DNA from: Maribacter stanieri
Lineage (GTDB): Bacteria; Bacteroidota; Bacteroidia; Flavobacteriales; Flavobacteriaceae
Assembly (NCBI RefSeq): GCF_900112245.1
Contig: NZ_FOYX01000001.1
Span: forward strand, 359,856 to 423,855
Reading direction: 5' to 3'
Length of the DNA: 64,000 bases
Positions 1 through 6,131 of the stretch are shown in pieces. A model generated the notes under the pieces. The model was not told the origin of the DNA. It made no database searches and saw nothing but the letters and a program-made list of their open reading frames with translations. The translations under genes and the position numbers were made by a program. How positions within the stretch are numbered: the first letter of the stretch is position 1; each line of letters opens with the position of its first letter.

Positions 1-95
1 TTGGCTGTTGGCTGTTGGCTGTTGGCTGTTGGCTGTTGGCTGTTGGCTGTTGGCTGTTGGCTGTTGGCTGTTGGCTGTTGGCTGTTGGCTGTTGG
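1..95. repeat. Heptamer tandem repeat (TTGGCTG)n
   Basis: About 13.5 uninterrupted copies of the 7-bp unit TTGGCTG, starting at or before the window edge and ending at base 95. The copies look identical, as expected for a young, slippage-prone repeat. Reading frames across it give only a Trp/Leu/Ala/Val/Gly/Cys repeat and are not genes. A related unit (TGGTTGT, three copies) lies just after the amidase gene at about 5185-5206. Confidence 0.95.
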
Positions 96-149
96 AAAAT
101 AAAAATTTATTTTCCAACTACAAGGCTATCAAGAGCTCTAAAAACAATC

Positions 150-202
150 AAACAGATTGCTTCATCAATTTCGATTATATCTCGTTTCCTCGTAATGACA
201 AG
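150..202. repeat. Degenerate intergenic repeat remnant
   Basis: The stretch reads as GATTGCTTC, then about 25 bases, then TTCCTCGTAATGACA. This resembles a common short intergenic repeat of many bacterial genomes in which GATTGCTTC is followed by a Cys-codon-like TCGCAATGAC core. It lies between the heptamer repeat and the 3' end of the ferredoxin gene. The match is by eye and from memory, so only the presence of the sequence is certain. Confidence 0.3.
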
Positions 203-206
203 ACAC

Positions 207-539
207 TTATAATTCTTCGGGAGCAAGTTCTACTTCTAGTCCGTCCATATCTTCAGTGATATGTAATTGACAGCCTAAACGTGAATTATCTTTTACGTTG
301 AAAGCTTCAGATAACATAGCTTCTTCATCATCACCCATTTCAGGAAGTTCAGTATCTGACAATACATAACATTGACATGAAGCACACATAGCCATACCTC
401 CACAAATACCAATTGTACCTTCTGGCGCTAATTCGTATGAACGAACTACTTCCATTAAATTCATGTTCATATCCGTTGGGGCATCTATCTCGTGCAACAC
501 TCCATCGCGGTCAGTTATTTTTATTTTGATATCAGTCAT
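207..539 (-). CDS. 2Fe-2S ferredoxin (adrenodoxin/ISC type)
   Basis: A 110-residue soluble electron carrier. The cysteine pattern C46-x5-C52-x2-C55 with a distant C90 is that of adrenodoxin/Fdx-type [2Fe-2S] ferredoxins, and the length and the acidic C-terminal half (DMDGLEVELAPEEL) fit the family. C57 is an extra cysteine within the loop. The likely electron donor is the ferredoxin-NADP reductase encoded upstream on the same strand (800-1858). The two genes are separated by about 260 bases that hold a decayed gene, so the original pair was probably closer. The ferredoxin may serve Fe-S assembly, given the Nfu and Mrp genes further upstream; that role is inferred from context. Confidence 0.93.
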   Translation of the reverse strand: MTDIKIKITDRDGVLHEIDAPTDMNMNLMEVVRSYELAPEGTIGICGGMAMCASCQCYVLSDTELPEMGDDEEAMLSEAFNVKDNSRLGCQLHITEDMDGLEVELAPEEL

Positions 540-560
540 TTATAGAATTTAGTAGTTAGG

Positions 561-800
561 GTTTAGTGAACTAGTTTATATCATGGATTGAATTAGTCCG
601 TAAAGCATTCTAGAAATTTCATTTGACTTATCAATTAATTCAACTGTTTTTCTTATAAATAATTCACGCTTCAAGTTTAAAGATTTTTTAAAAACTAAAA
701 CTCCTAAATCTTGTGATTTTTACCACACCTTTAAATCTTCTAAAAGCTGATTCGTCATCACACTAAATAACAATTTTACTAAAAAACTTATTCACTAAAC
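561..800. repeat. Inverted repeat bracketing the four-helix pseudogene
   Basis: GTTTAGTGAA at 561-570 is matched by its exact reverse complement TTCACTAAAC at 791-800, just outside the ends of the decayed four-helix-bundle gene. Both flanks are rich in TAGT-containing 8-mers (for example TAGTGAAC and TAGTTTAT after base 560). A related 8-mer array occurs at 6071-6118. The right copy overlaps the last codons of the reductase gene by one base. Confidence 0.6.
576..758 (-). pseudogene. Decayed four-helix-bundle (23S rRNA IVP family) gene
   Basis: Read on the minus strand from the ATG at 758, the frame gives MTNQLLEDLKVW, then an in-frame TAA, then KSQDLGVLVFKKS..., and ends with ELIDKSNEISRMLYGLIQSM before a second TAA. 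The start (LEDLKVWxKSxDL) and the end (E-I-S-x-M-L-Y-G-L-I) match the first and last helices of the four-helix-bundle proteins encoded in 23S rRNA intervening sequences and in many Bacteroidota genomes. The whole frame is only 61 codons against roughly 115-125 in intact members, so the middle helices are deleted and the first helix carries a nonsense codon. It lies between the reductase and its ferredoxin. Confidence 0.8.
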
Positions 801-1858
801 TATTCAATCGCTTTCACTACGGCTTTTGGCGCTTCTTTTTTAGTTCCGTCAAAACCGCTTACACCACCTACGGTTGTGTATTTCATCACATATTTTTTAT
901 CTGGATGAATTTTTTGAAAAGCACTTTGGCACATTAGCGTTGCTTCGTGGAAACCACAAAGAATCAACTTTAATTTACCGGGATAGGTATTTACATCGCC
1001 AATGGCATAAATTCCAGGAATGTTTGTTTGATAATCGAATGTATCTACTTTGATTGCATTTTTTTCAATTTCTAATCCCCAATCTCCAATCGGTCCAAGT
1101 TTTGGTGAGAGTCCGAATAAAGGAATAAAATCATCTACCTCTAAAACAAGTTCTTCGTTATCATCAGAAATCTTTCTGATTAGAACAGATTCCAATTGCG
1201 TATCACCATTAAGACCAATAATCTCTGCAGGTGTAATTAAATTTAATTTTCCTTTATCCTTTAGTTCTTGAACTTTTTCAACAGAGTCCAAGGCTCCTCT
1301 AAATTCATTTCTTCTATGTACCAAAGTCACTTGCGATGCTACATCTGCCAAGAAAATACTCCAATCTAAAGCAGAATCACCACCACCTGCAATAATCACT
1401 TTTTTATCGCGATATACCTCAGGATCTTTAATCATATAGGCAACACCGTTGTCTTCAAATTTTGACAAATTTTCTAACAATGGTTTTCTAGGCTCAAAAC
1501 TTCCCAAACCTCCAGCAATAGCAACTACTGGCGCATGGTGTTCCGTTCCTTTATTAGTGGTCACCACAAATGTACCGTCTTCTAATTTTTTGATGGTCTC
1601 AGCGCGTTCACCCAGAGTAAAGCCTGGTTGAAAAGATTTAATCTGTTCCATTAAATTATCTACCAAATCACCCGCCAATACCTCTGGAAAACCAGGAATA
1701 TCATAAATAGGTTTTTTAGGATAGATTTCTGAACATTGACCACCTGCCTGTGGCAAGGCATCAATTAAATGGCATTTTAGTTTTAGGAGTCCTGCTTCAA
1801 AAACGGCAAAAAGACCCGTAGGTCCTGCGCCAATTATCAATATATCGGTCTTAATCAT
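800..1858 (-). CDS. Ferredoxin-NADP+ reductase, thioredoxin-reductase-like type
   Basis: A 352-residue two-dinucleotide-binding flavoprotein. The FAD site is G10-A-G-P-T-G15 at the N terminus. The NAD(P)H site is the GGGDSA stretch at 158-163, followed by H181-R-R, a positively charged loop that fits NADPH. The closing FAD motif A-I-G-D is at 285-288. There is no redox-active CxxC in the central domain, which separates this family (ferredoxin-NADP reductase type 2, as in Chlorobaculum and Bacillus YumC) from thioredoxin reductase. The C-terminal extension after about residue 310 also fits. The partner ferredoxin is encoded downstream on the same strand. A TAATTTTG -7 box lies about 26 bases before the start. 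Confidence 0.9.
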   Translation of the reverse strand: MIKTDILIIGAGPTGLFAVFEAGLLKLKCHLIDALPQAGGQCSEIYPKKPIYDIPGFPEVLAGDLVDNLMEQIKSFQPGFTLGERAETIKKLEDGTFVVTTNKGTEHHAPVVAIAGGLGSFEPRKPLLENLSKFEDNGVAYMIKDPEVYRDKKVIIAGGGDSALDWSIFLADVASQVTLVHRRNEFRGALDSVEKVQELKDKGKLNLITPAEIIGLNGDTQLESVLIRKISDDNEELVLEVDDFIPLFGLSPKLGPIGDWGLEIEKNAIKVDTFDYQTNIPGIYAIGDVNTYPGKLKLILCGFHEATLMCQSAFQKIHPDKKYVMKYTTVGGVSGFDGTKKEAPKAVVKAIE

Positions 1859-1883
1859 TACTTCAATTCTTTGTAATACCTTT

Positions 1884-1891
1884 CAAAATTA
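1884..1891 (-). promoter_or_regulatory. -7 promoter box before the ferredoxin reductase gene
   Basis: The minus strand reads TAATTTTG, matching the Bacteroidota sigma-A -7 consensus TAnnTTTG. It is 26 bases upstream of the reductase ATG at 1858. No clear -33 TTTG was found at the usual spacing, so this is a partial match. Confidence 0.4.
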
Positions 1892-1930
1892 TCAATCTAT
1901 AGTTTTATAAATCATGACAATTATCAGAAT

Positions 1931-2173
1931 TTAAGCTTCTATATTAATTACTTCTTGTATCTGGGGAGCATATTTTTTTATAGTCATTTCAACACCACTT
2001 TTCAGTGTCATTTGATTTACACTACAACCAACACAAGCCCCTTCTAATCTAACTTTAACAGAAGATTCATCATCAATAGATATCAACGTAATGTCACCAC
2101 CATCGCTTTGTAAAAAAGGTCTGATTTCTTCTAGTGCTTTTTCAACATTCAATTTTAGTTCAGCTGATGTCAT
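1931..2173 (-). CDS. Nfu-type Fe-S scaffold/carrier (NifU C-terminal domain)
   Basis: An 80-residue protein that is just the NifU C-terminal domain. It contains the C47-V-G-C50 motif that binds a bridging [4Fe-4S] cluster between two monomers, preceded by the family motif R-P-x-L-x-x-D-G-G-D at 18-27. Standalone Nfu proteins deliver clusters to apo-proteins. Its ATG follows the stop of the Mrp gene (3318-2176) by two bases, so the two are almost certainly cotranscribed and probably translationally coupled. Mrp/ApbC is also a cluster carrier, so the pair forms a small Fe-S delivery module. Confidence 0.95.
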   Translation of the reverse strand: MTSAELKLNVEKALEEIRPFLQSDGGDITLISIDDESSVKVRLEGACVGCSVNQMTLKSGVEMTIKKYAPQIQEVINIEA

Positions 2174-2175
2174 AT

Positions 2176-3318
2176 CTATTTTTTATTAACTGGCGAGCAA
2201 CCCGCCATTGTTGTAATCTTTATAGCTTCTGTAGGTGGCATTGTCTTATTTCTAGCAACAACCTCACTAACAACCTTTTTAGTCAATTCTTCAAAAGCTT
2301 TCTCTATTGGAGTTCCTTCTTGTAAGGCTGCCGGTCTACCAACATCACCAGCTTCTCGTATACTTTGTACCAATGGCATTTCACCAAGGAAAGGTACCTG
2401 CAAATCTTCTGCAAGATGCTTGGCTCCTTCTTTACCGAAAATATAGTATTTATTCTCTGGTAACTCTGCTGGTGTAAAGTAGGCCATATTCTCTACAATT
2501 CCCAATACTGGTACGTTTATAGAGTCTTGCTGAAACATCGCTACCCCTTTTCTAGCATCTGCCAAAGCAACTTCTTGAGGTGTACTTACTACAACCGCTC
2601 CCGTAATTGGTAAAGATTGCATAATACTTAAATGAATATCTCCAGTGCCCGGTGGTAAATCAATTAGCATAAAATCTAAATCTCCCCAGTGTGCATCAAA
2701 AATCATTTGGTTCAATGCTTTAGATGCCATAGGTCCTCTCCATATTACCGCTTGGTCTCTTTGTGTAAAAAAACCAATTGATAATAATTTAACGCCATAA
2801 CTTTCTACCGGCTTCATTTTAGATTTTCCATCTATGTTCACCGCAAGTGGTTTGTCATTTGCCACATCGAACATTATTGGCATTGACGGTCCATAAATAT
2901 CAGCATCTAAAAGTCCAACTTTAAAGCCCATTTTAGCCAAAGTCACAGCAAGGTTTGCGGTAACGGTAGATTTGCCTACCCCTCCTTTACCAGAAGCAAC
3001 GGCAATAATATTGGTAATACCAGGAATTGGTTTCCCCTTTATCTCGTTCGTCTTTGGTTTTGCAGCTGGTGCATCAACCTTAACGTTTATTTTAATTTTT
3101 GCCTTTTCGTAAACCTCTTTGTGTATGATTTTTAAAATCTCCACTTCGGTCTTTTTACGTGCCTGTAAACTTGGATTTGTAATGGTAATATCAACTTCAA
3201 CCTCATCACCAAAAATCTGAATATTGGTAACAGCTCCGCTTTCTACCATGTTCTGACCTTCCCCAGGAACCGTAATGTGTTCCAAAGCTTTTAAGATGTC
3301 CTTTTTATCTATCTTCAT
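2176..3318 (-). CDS. mrp: Mrp/ApbC (NBP35-type) P-loop Fe-S carrier
   Basis: A 380-residue protein with an N-terminal MIP18/DUF59 domain (about 5-80), a short Pro/Lys linker, and an Mrp-type ATPase domain. The deviant Walker A motif G110-K-G-G-V-G-K-S-T118 is typical of the MinD/Mrp class, and DLPPGTGD follows in the middle of the domain. This family binds a [4Fe-4S] cluster and transfers it to targets under ATP control. The canonical C-terminal CxxC is not evident; a lone Cys is visible in TMAGCSPV near the C terminus, which weakens the usual cluster-bridging model or places the ligand elsewhere. It is the first gene of the unit with nfu and has a good TATCTTTG -7 box 23 bases before its ATG. 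Confidence 0.93.
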   Translation of the reverse strand: MKIDKKDILKALEHITVPGEGQNMVESGAVTNIQIFGDEVEVDITITNPSLQARKKTEVEILKIIHKEVYEKAKIKINVKVDAPAAKPKTNEIKGKPIPGITNIIAVASGKGGVGKSTVTANLAVTLAKMGFKVGLLDADIYGPSMPIMFDVANDKPLAVNIDGKSKMKPVESYGVKLLSIGFFTQRDQAVIWRGPMASKALNQMIFDAHWGDLDFMLIDLPPGTGDIHLSIMQSLPITGAVVVSTPQEVALADARKGVAMFQQDSINVPVLGIVENMAYFTPAELPENKYYIFGKEGAKHLAEDLQVPFLGEMPLVQSIREAGDVGRPAALQEGTPIEKAFEELTKKVVSEVVARNKTMPPTEAIKITTMAGCSPVNKK

Positions 3319-3340
3319 TATATAAATTCATTCTAAACAA

Positions 3341-3348
3341 CAAAGATA
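3341..3348 (-). promoter_or_regulatory. -7 promoter box before mrp
   Basis: The minus strand reads TATCTTTG, an exact TAnnTTTG match, 23 bases upstream of the mrp ATG at 3318. This spacing gives a short leader and supports the chosen start. It would drive mrp-nfu and possibly the reductase. Confidence 0.5.
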
Positions 3349-3511
3349 ATCCTTAGTTATTAGATTAGGAAGCTAGCGTATTGAAAATGAATATGCCATT
3401 ATAAATAGAACCTCTTATTAGTAAATATTCATTTATTGATTATTTATGATTTTGAGGTCAAAAGAAACTATCTAAAAACTGTAAATTAGAATCTTCTTTA
3501 AAATTCAACCA

Positions 3512-5185
3512 ATGTACCAGCCTGTAAAAAGAACTCCGCTTCTATTAACTTTCGTATTTATTATTCTAATAGCTACTGCTTGCTCTAGCTCAAAAAATGA
3601 ATTTTCTAAAAAGGATGTAAAACGATCTCAAAAACTAGCGGGATTAGATTTTGATAAGAAATATATAGATACACTTTATCCATATTTAAAAAGAAATAAA
3701 GAAGGATATGATACTTTAAGAAAATACACTTTAGATAACAATGTAATACCTGCTGTTCGGTTTAACCCATTACCTTTAAACTTCACCCCGAAAGAACAAG
3801 CTGGGTTTCCTGAATGGGAGATTCCGAATGATGTGCAATTACCTGCTAAAGAGGCAGACCTTGCATTTTACTCCATACCTCAGCTCGCCTCCCTCATCAA
3901 AAACAAAAAAATTAGCTCTTATGAACTGACGCAGTTTTTTATTGAGCGATTAAAAAAATATAATCCCCTACTCCAATGCACTATAACTATTACCGAAGAA
4001 ATGGCGCTGGAACAAGCCAAAGTATTGGATGCCGAACTTGCTGCCGGAAACTATCGCGGAATTTTGCATGGCATACCTTACGGTGTAAAAGATTTAATGG
4101 CCGTAGAAGGGTACAAAACCACATGGGGAGCAGAACCTTACCGTAATCAACAAATTGAAATGACAGCAACTGTAGTAGAGAAATTACAGGCTGCCGGTGG
4201 CGTTTTAGTCGCTAAACTTGTTTCTGGCTCTTTAGCTCGTGGTGATGTGTGGTTTGATGGAAAAACCAAAAATCCGTGGGATACCGAGCAAGGTGCTACA
4301 GGATCTTCTGCAGGATCGGGCTCGGCAACCTCCGCAGGATTAGTTCCTTTTGCCTTGGGTACAGAAACACTTGGCTCTATTACATCACCAAGTAACCGAA
4401 ATGGAATAACAGGTTTACGACCAACATATGGTAGAGTAAGTAGACACGGAGTGATGAGTTTAAGCTGGTCTATGGACAAAGTTGGTCCTATGGCAAGAAG
4501 TGCCAAAGACTGCGCTATTGTATATAGTGTAATTACCGGTAAAGATTCAAAGGATGGTATGACTACCGATTTCCCAGACGGATTTGAACCCAAAAAAAAT
4601 TACAAAACACTTCGCGTTGCATATCTAAAAAAGGATATTGACAAAGACACCTCGCTTAGTAAAGACAACTTAGAAAAGGCATTGAAGACTTTTAAAGAAA
4701 TGGGAATTACGCTAGACGAAGTAGAATTACCAAAGGATATTCCCTACAATAGTTTTGATGTGATATTACGAGCTGAGGCAGGAGCTTTTTTCGACGATTT
4801 GGTACGTTCTGAAAATGTTGATAAAATGGTGGAGCAAGATCAACGCTCTAGAGCAAATTCTTTGCGTCAAGCGCGTTTTATTCCTGCAGTGGAATATTTA
4901 CAAGCTAACCGTCACCGACAAGTGCTTATTGAAAAAATGCAGGCTATCATGAAAGATTATGATGTGCTGATCTCTCCTACATTTGGCAACAAACAATTAA
5001 TTATCACCAATCTTACCGGACACCCGGTTATTGCAATTCCAACAGGATTGGATAAAGAAAAACACCCTACCAGTATCACCTTAGTTGGTAATTTATATGA
5101 CGAAGCCAGTATACTTTTATTAGCCAAGGCTTTTCAAGACCAAACTGAGTTTGACGAAATGCATCCTGAAGGGTATGCGGATTAG
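3512..5185 (+). CDS. Lipoprotein amidase (amidase signature family)
   Basis: A 557-residue amidase signature enzyme that hydrolyses a C-N amide bond; the substrate is unknown. The N terminus is a hydrophobic stretch ending in the lipobox-like ATAC at C24, so the protein is probably a lipoprotein on the periplasmic side. The catalytic triad is visible: K193 in YGVKDL, the cis-Ser S265 in the GATGSSAGSGS stretch, and the nucleophile S289 in TETLGSITSPS. The spacings K-72-S and S-24-S are close to those of fatty acid amide hydrolase (75 and 24). It is not the glutamyl-tRNA amidotransferase subunit GatA, because it is exported and has no gatB or gatC nearby. It stands alone, flanked by repeats on the 3' side. 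Confidence 0.9.
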   Translation: MYQPVKRTPLLLTFVFIILIATACSSSKNEFSKKDVKRSQKLAGLDFDKKYIDTLYPYLKRNKEGYDTLRKYTLDNNVIPAVRFNPLPLNFTPKEQAGFPEWEIPNDVQLPAKEADLAFYSIPQLASLIKNKKISSYELTQFFIERLKKYNPLLQCTITITEEMALEQAKVLDAELAAGNYRGILHGIPYGVKDLMAVEGYKTTWGAEPYRNQQIEMTATVVEKLQAAGGVLVAKLVSGSLARGDVWFDGKTKNPWDTEQGATGSSAGSGSATSAGLVPFALGTETLGSITSPSNRNGITGLRPTYGRVSRHGVMSLSWSMDKVGPMARSAKDCAIVYSVITGKDSKDGMTTDFPDGFEPKKNYKTLRVAYLKKDIDKDTSLSKDNLEKALKTFKEMGITLDEVELPKDIPYNSFDVILRAEAGAFFDDLVRSENVDKMVEQDQRSRANSLRQARFIPAVEYLQANRHRQVLIEKMQAIMKDYDVLISPTFGNKQLIITNLTGHPVIAIPTGLDKEKHPTSITLVGNLYDEASILLLAKAFQDQTEFDEMHPEGYAD

Positions 5186-5206
5186 TGGTTGTTGGTTGTT
5201 GGTTGT
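5185..5206. repeat. Short heptamer repeat (TGGTTGT)3
   Basis: Three copies of TGGTTGT start immediately after the amidase stop codon. The unit is one or two bases away from the TTGGCTG heptamer at the start of the window, so the two arrays may belong to one family of simple repeats placed at gene ends in this genome. Confidence 0.7.
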
Positions 5207-5255
5207 TAGAATACCGCATTTTTTTTCAGGTGGGAACTATTTGTTTTCAAAAGGT

Positions 5256-5390
5256 TCGCGACAGTTCTCCTGAGCTTAGCCGAAGTACACCCATTATTCA
5301 ATAAAAAATTGAATAATGGGAACACGAACTGACATTCGGAAATAAATTCTAACCTATAAGTTTTCAACTACGCTCGAAATAACATTCCGT
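5256..5390. repeat. Intergenic repeat region with a 13-bp perfect hairpin
   Basis: The hairpin arms are CCCATTATTCAAT at 5290-5302 and its exact complement at 5308-5320, with a five-base A loop. It is flanked by CTCCTGAGCTTAGCCGAAG (5269-5287) and by CAACTACGCTCGAAA (about 5362-5376). These are variants of the CTGAGCGTAGTCGAAG element that is scattered between genes in many Flavobacteriaceae; another variant lies at 25825-25840. There is no following T tract, so the hairpin is not a typical terminator, although it could stop or protect either converging transcript. Confidence 0.6.
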
Positions 5391-5396
5391 AGAAAT

Positions 5397-6062
5397 TTAA
5401 ATCTTTCTACCATCTAAAAGGTTGATAATTCTTGAACCGTACTCCGCATTTTTCTCCGAATGCGTTACTTGAATAATCGTAACTCCGTCCTCTTCATTTA
5501 GCTTCTTAAAAAGCTCCATAATTTCTTCGCTTTGCTGTGAGTTAAGATTTCCGGTCGGCTCATCTGCCAATATCAATTTTGGCTTACCAATCAATGCACG
5601 GGCTACGCCCACTAATTGCTGTTGACCACCACTTAACTGTGTTGGGAATAAATCTTTTTTACCGACAATATTGAATCTATCTAGCATATCAGCTACCAAA
5701 GCCTTGCGTTCAGAGCTTTTTATCTTTTTGTACAACAATGGCATTTCTAGATTTTCTTCCACCGTTAAATCATCTAACAAATGATATGATTGAAATACAA
5801 AGCCGATATACTCTTTATACAAATTAGAGCGATATTTTTCTTTTAGGGTATGAACAGATTCGCTCAAGAAACCATATTCTCCTTCATCAAAAGTATCTAA
5901 CATTCCTATAACATTTAGCAATGTAGACTTCCCTGAACCAGACGGTCCCATAATGGATATAAATTCCCCTTCTTCTACTTCTAGATTAATATCTTTCAAC
6001 AAAAATACGCGCTGACCGCCTTGTTGTACCCACTTGAAAATATTTTTTAATTGTAATAACAT
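5397..6062 (-). CDS. ABC transporter ATPase, LolD/MacB type (second ATPase of the array)
   Basis: A 221-residue nucleotide-binding subunit for a MacB/LolCDE-like mechanotransmission transporter. Walker A GPSGSGKST is at 39-47, the Q-loop at Q91, the signature LSGGQ at 143-147, Walker B with LILADE at 163-168, and the H-loop at H201. After the signature it reads QQQL instead of the almost invariant QQQR, an unusual change at a residue that normally packs on the nucleotide side. It is the last gene of the long minus-strand array, 69 bases after the permease at 6132-8585, while a more canonical ATPase heads the permease series at 30812. It may serve the two most divergent, adjacent permeases (6132 and 8598); that pairing is inferred from position. 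Confidence 0.9.
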   Translation of the reverse strand: MLLQLKNIFKWVQQGGQRVFLLKDINLEVEEGEFISIMGPSGSGKSTLLNVIGMLDTFDEGEYGFLSESVHTLKEKYRSNLYKEYIGFVFQSYHLLDDLTVEENLEMPLLYKKIKSSERKALVADMLDRFNIVGKKDLFPTQLSGGQQQLVGVARALIGKPKLILADEPTGNLNSQQSEEIMELFKKLNEEDGVTIIQVTHSEKNAEYGSRIINLLDGRKI

Positions 6063-6070
6063 GTTTTATA

Positions 6071-6118
6071 TAGTGTATTAGTTTGTTAGTGAAATAGTGT
6101 GTTAGTTGGTTGTTGATT
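6071..6118. repeat. Degenerate 8-bp tandem repeat (TAGTGTAT-like)
   Basis: Six consecutive 8-mers can be read from 6071: TAGTGTAT, TAGTTTGT, TAGTGAAA, TAGTGTGT, TAGTTGGT, TGTTGATT. It fills the gap between the last permease and the second ATPase. The same 8-mer theme flanks the four-helix pseudogene at 561-800, so this may be the footprint of an element that has left. Confidence 0.6.
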
Positions 6119-6131
6119 AATGTCTTGATTA

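Noticed and set aside
1..95. CRISPR-like repeat
   Set aside because: The units are seven bases with no spacers, and no cas genes are present.
8..259. Open frames with repeated Met-Ala-Val-Gly-Cys-Trp units at the left edge
   Set aside because: They are translations of the TTGGCTG heptamer array and have no start context or similarity to a protein family.
3512..5185. Glutamyl-tRNA amidotransferase subunit A
   Set aside because: The protein has a lipoprotein signal and no gatB/gatC neighbours; it belongs to the wider amidase signature family.
5290..5320. Perfect 13-bp hairpin as a terminator for the amidase gene
   Set aside because: The stem is AT-rich and there is no T tract on either side. 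It is recorded as part of a repeat region instead.
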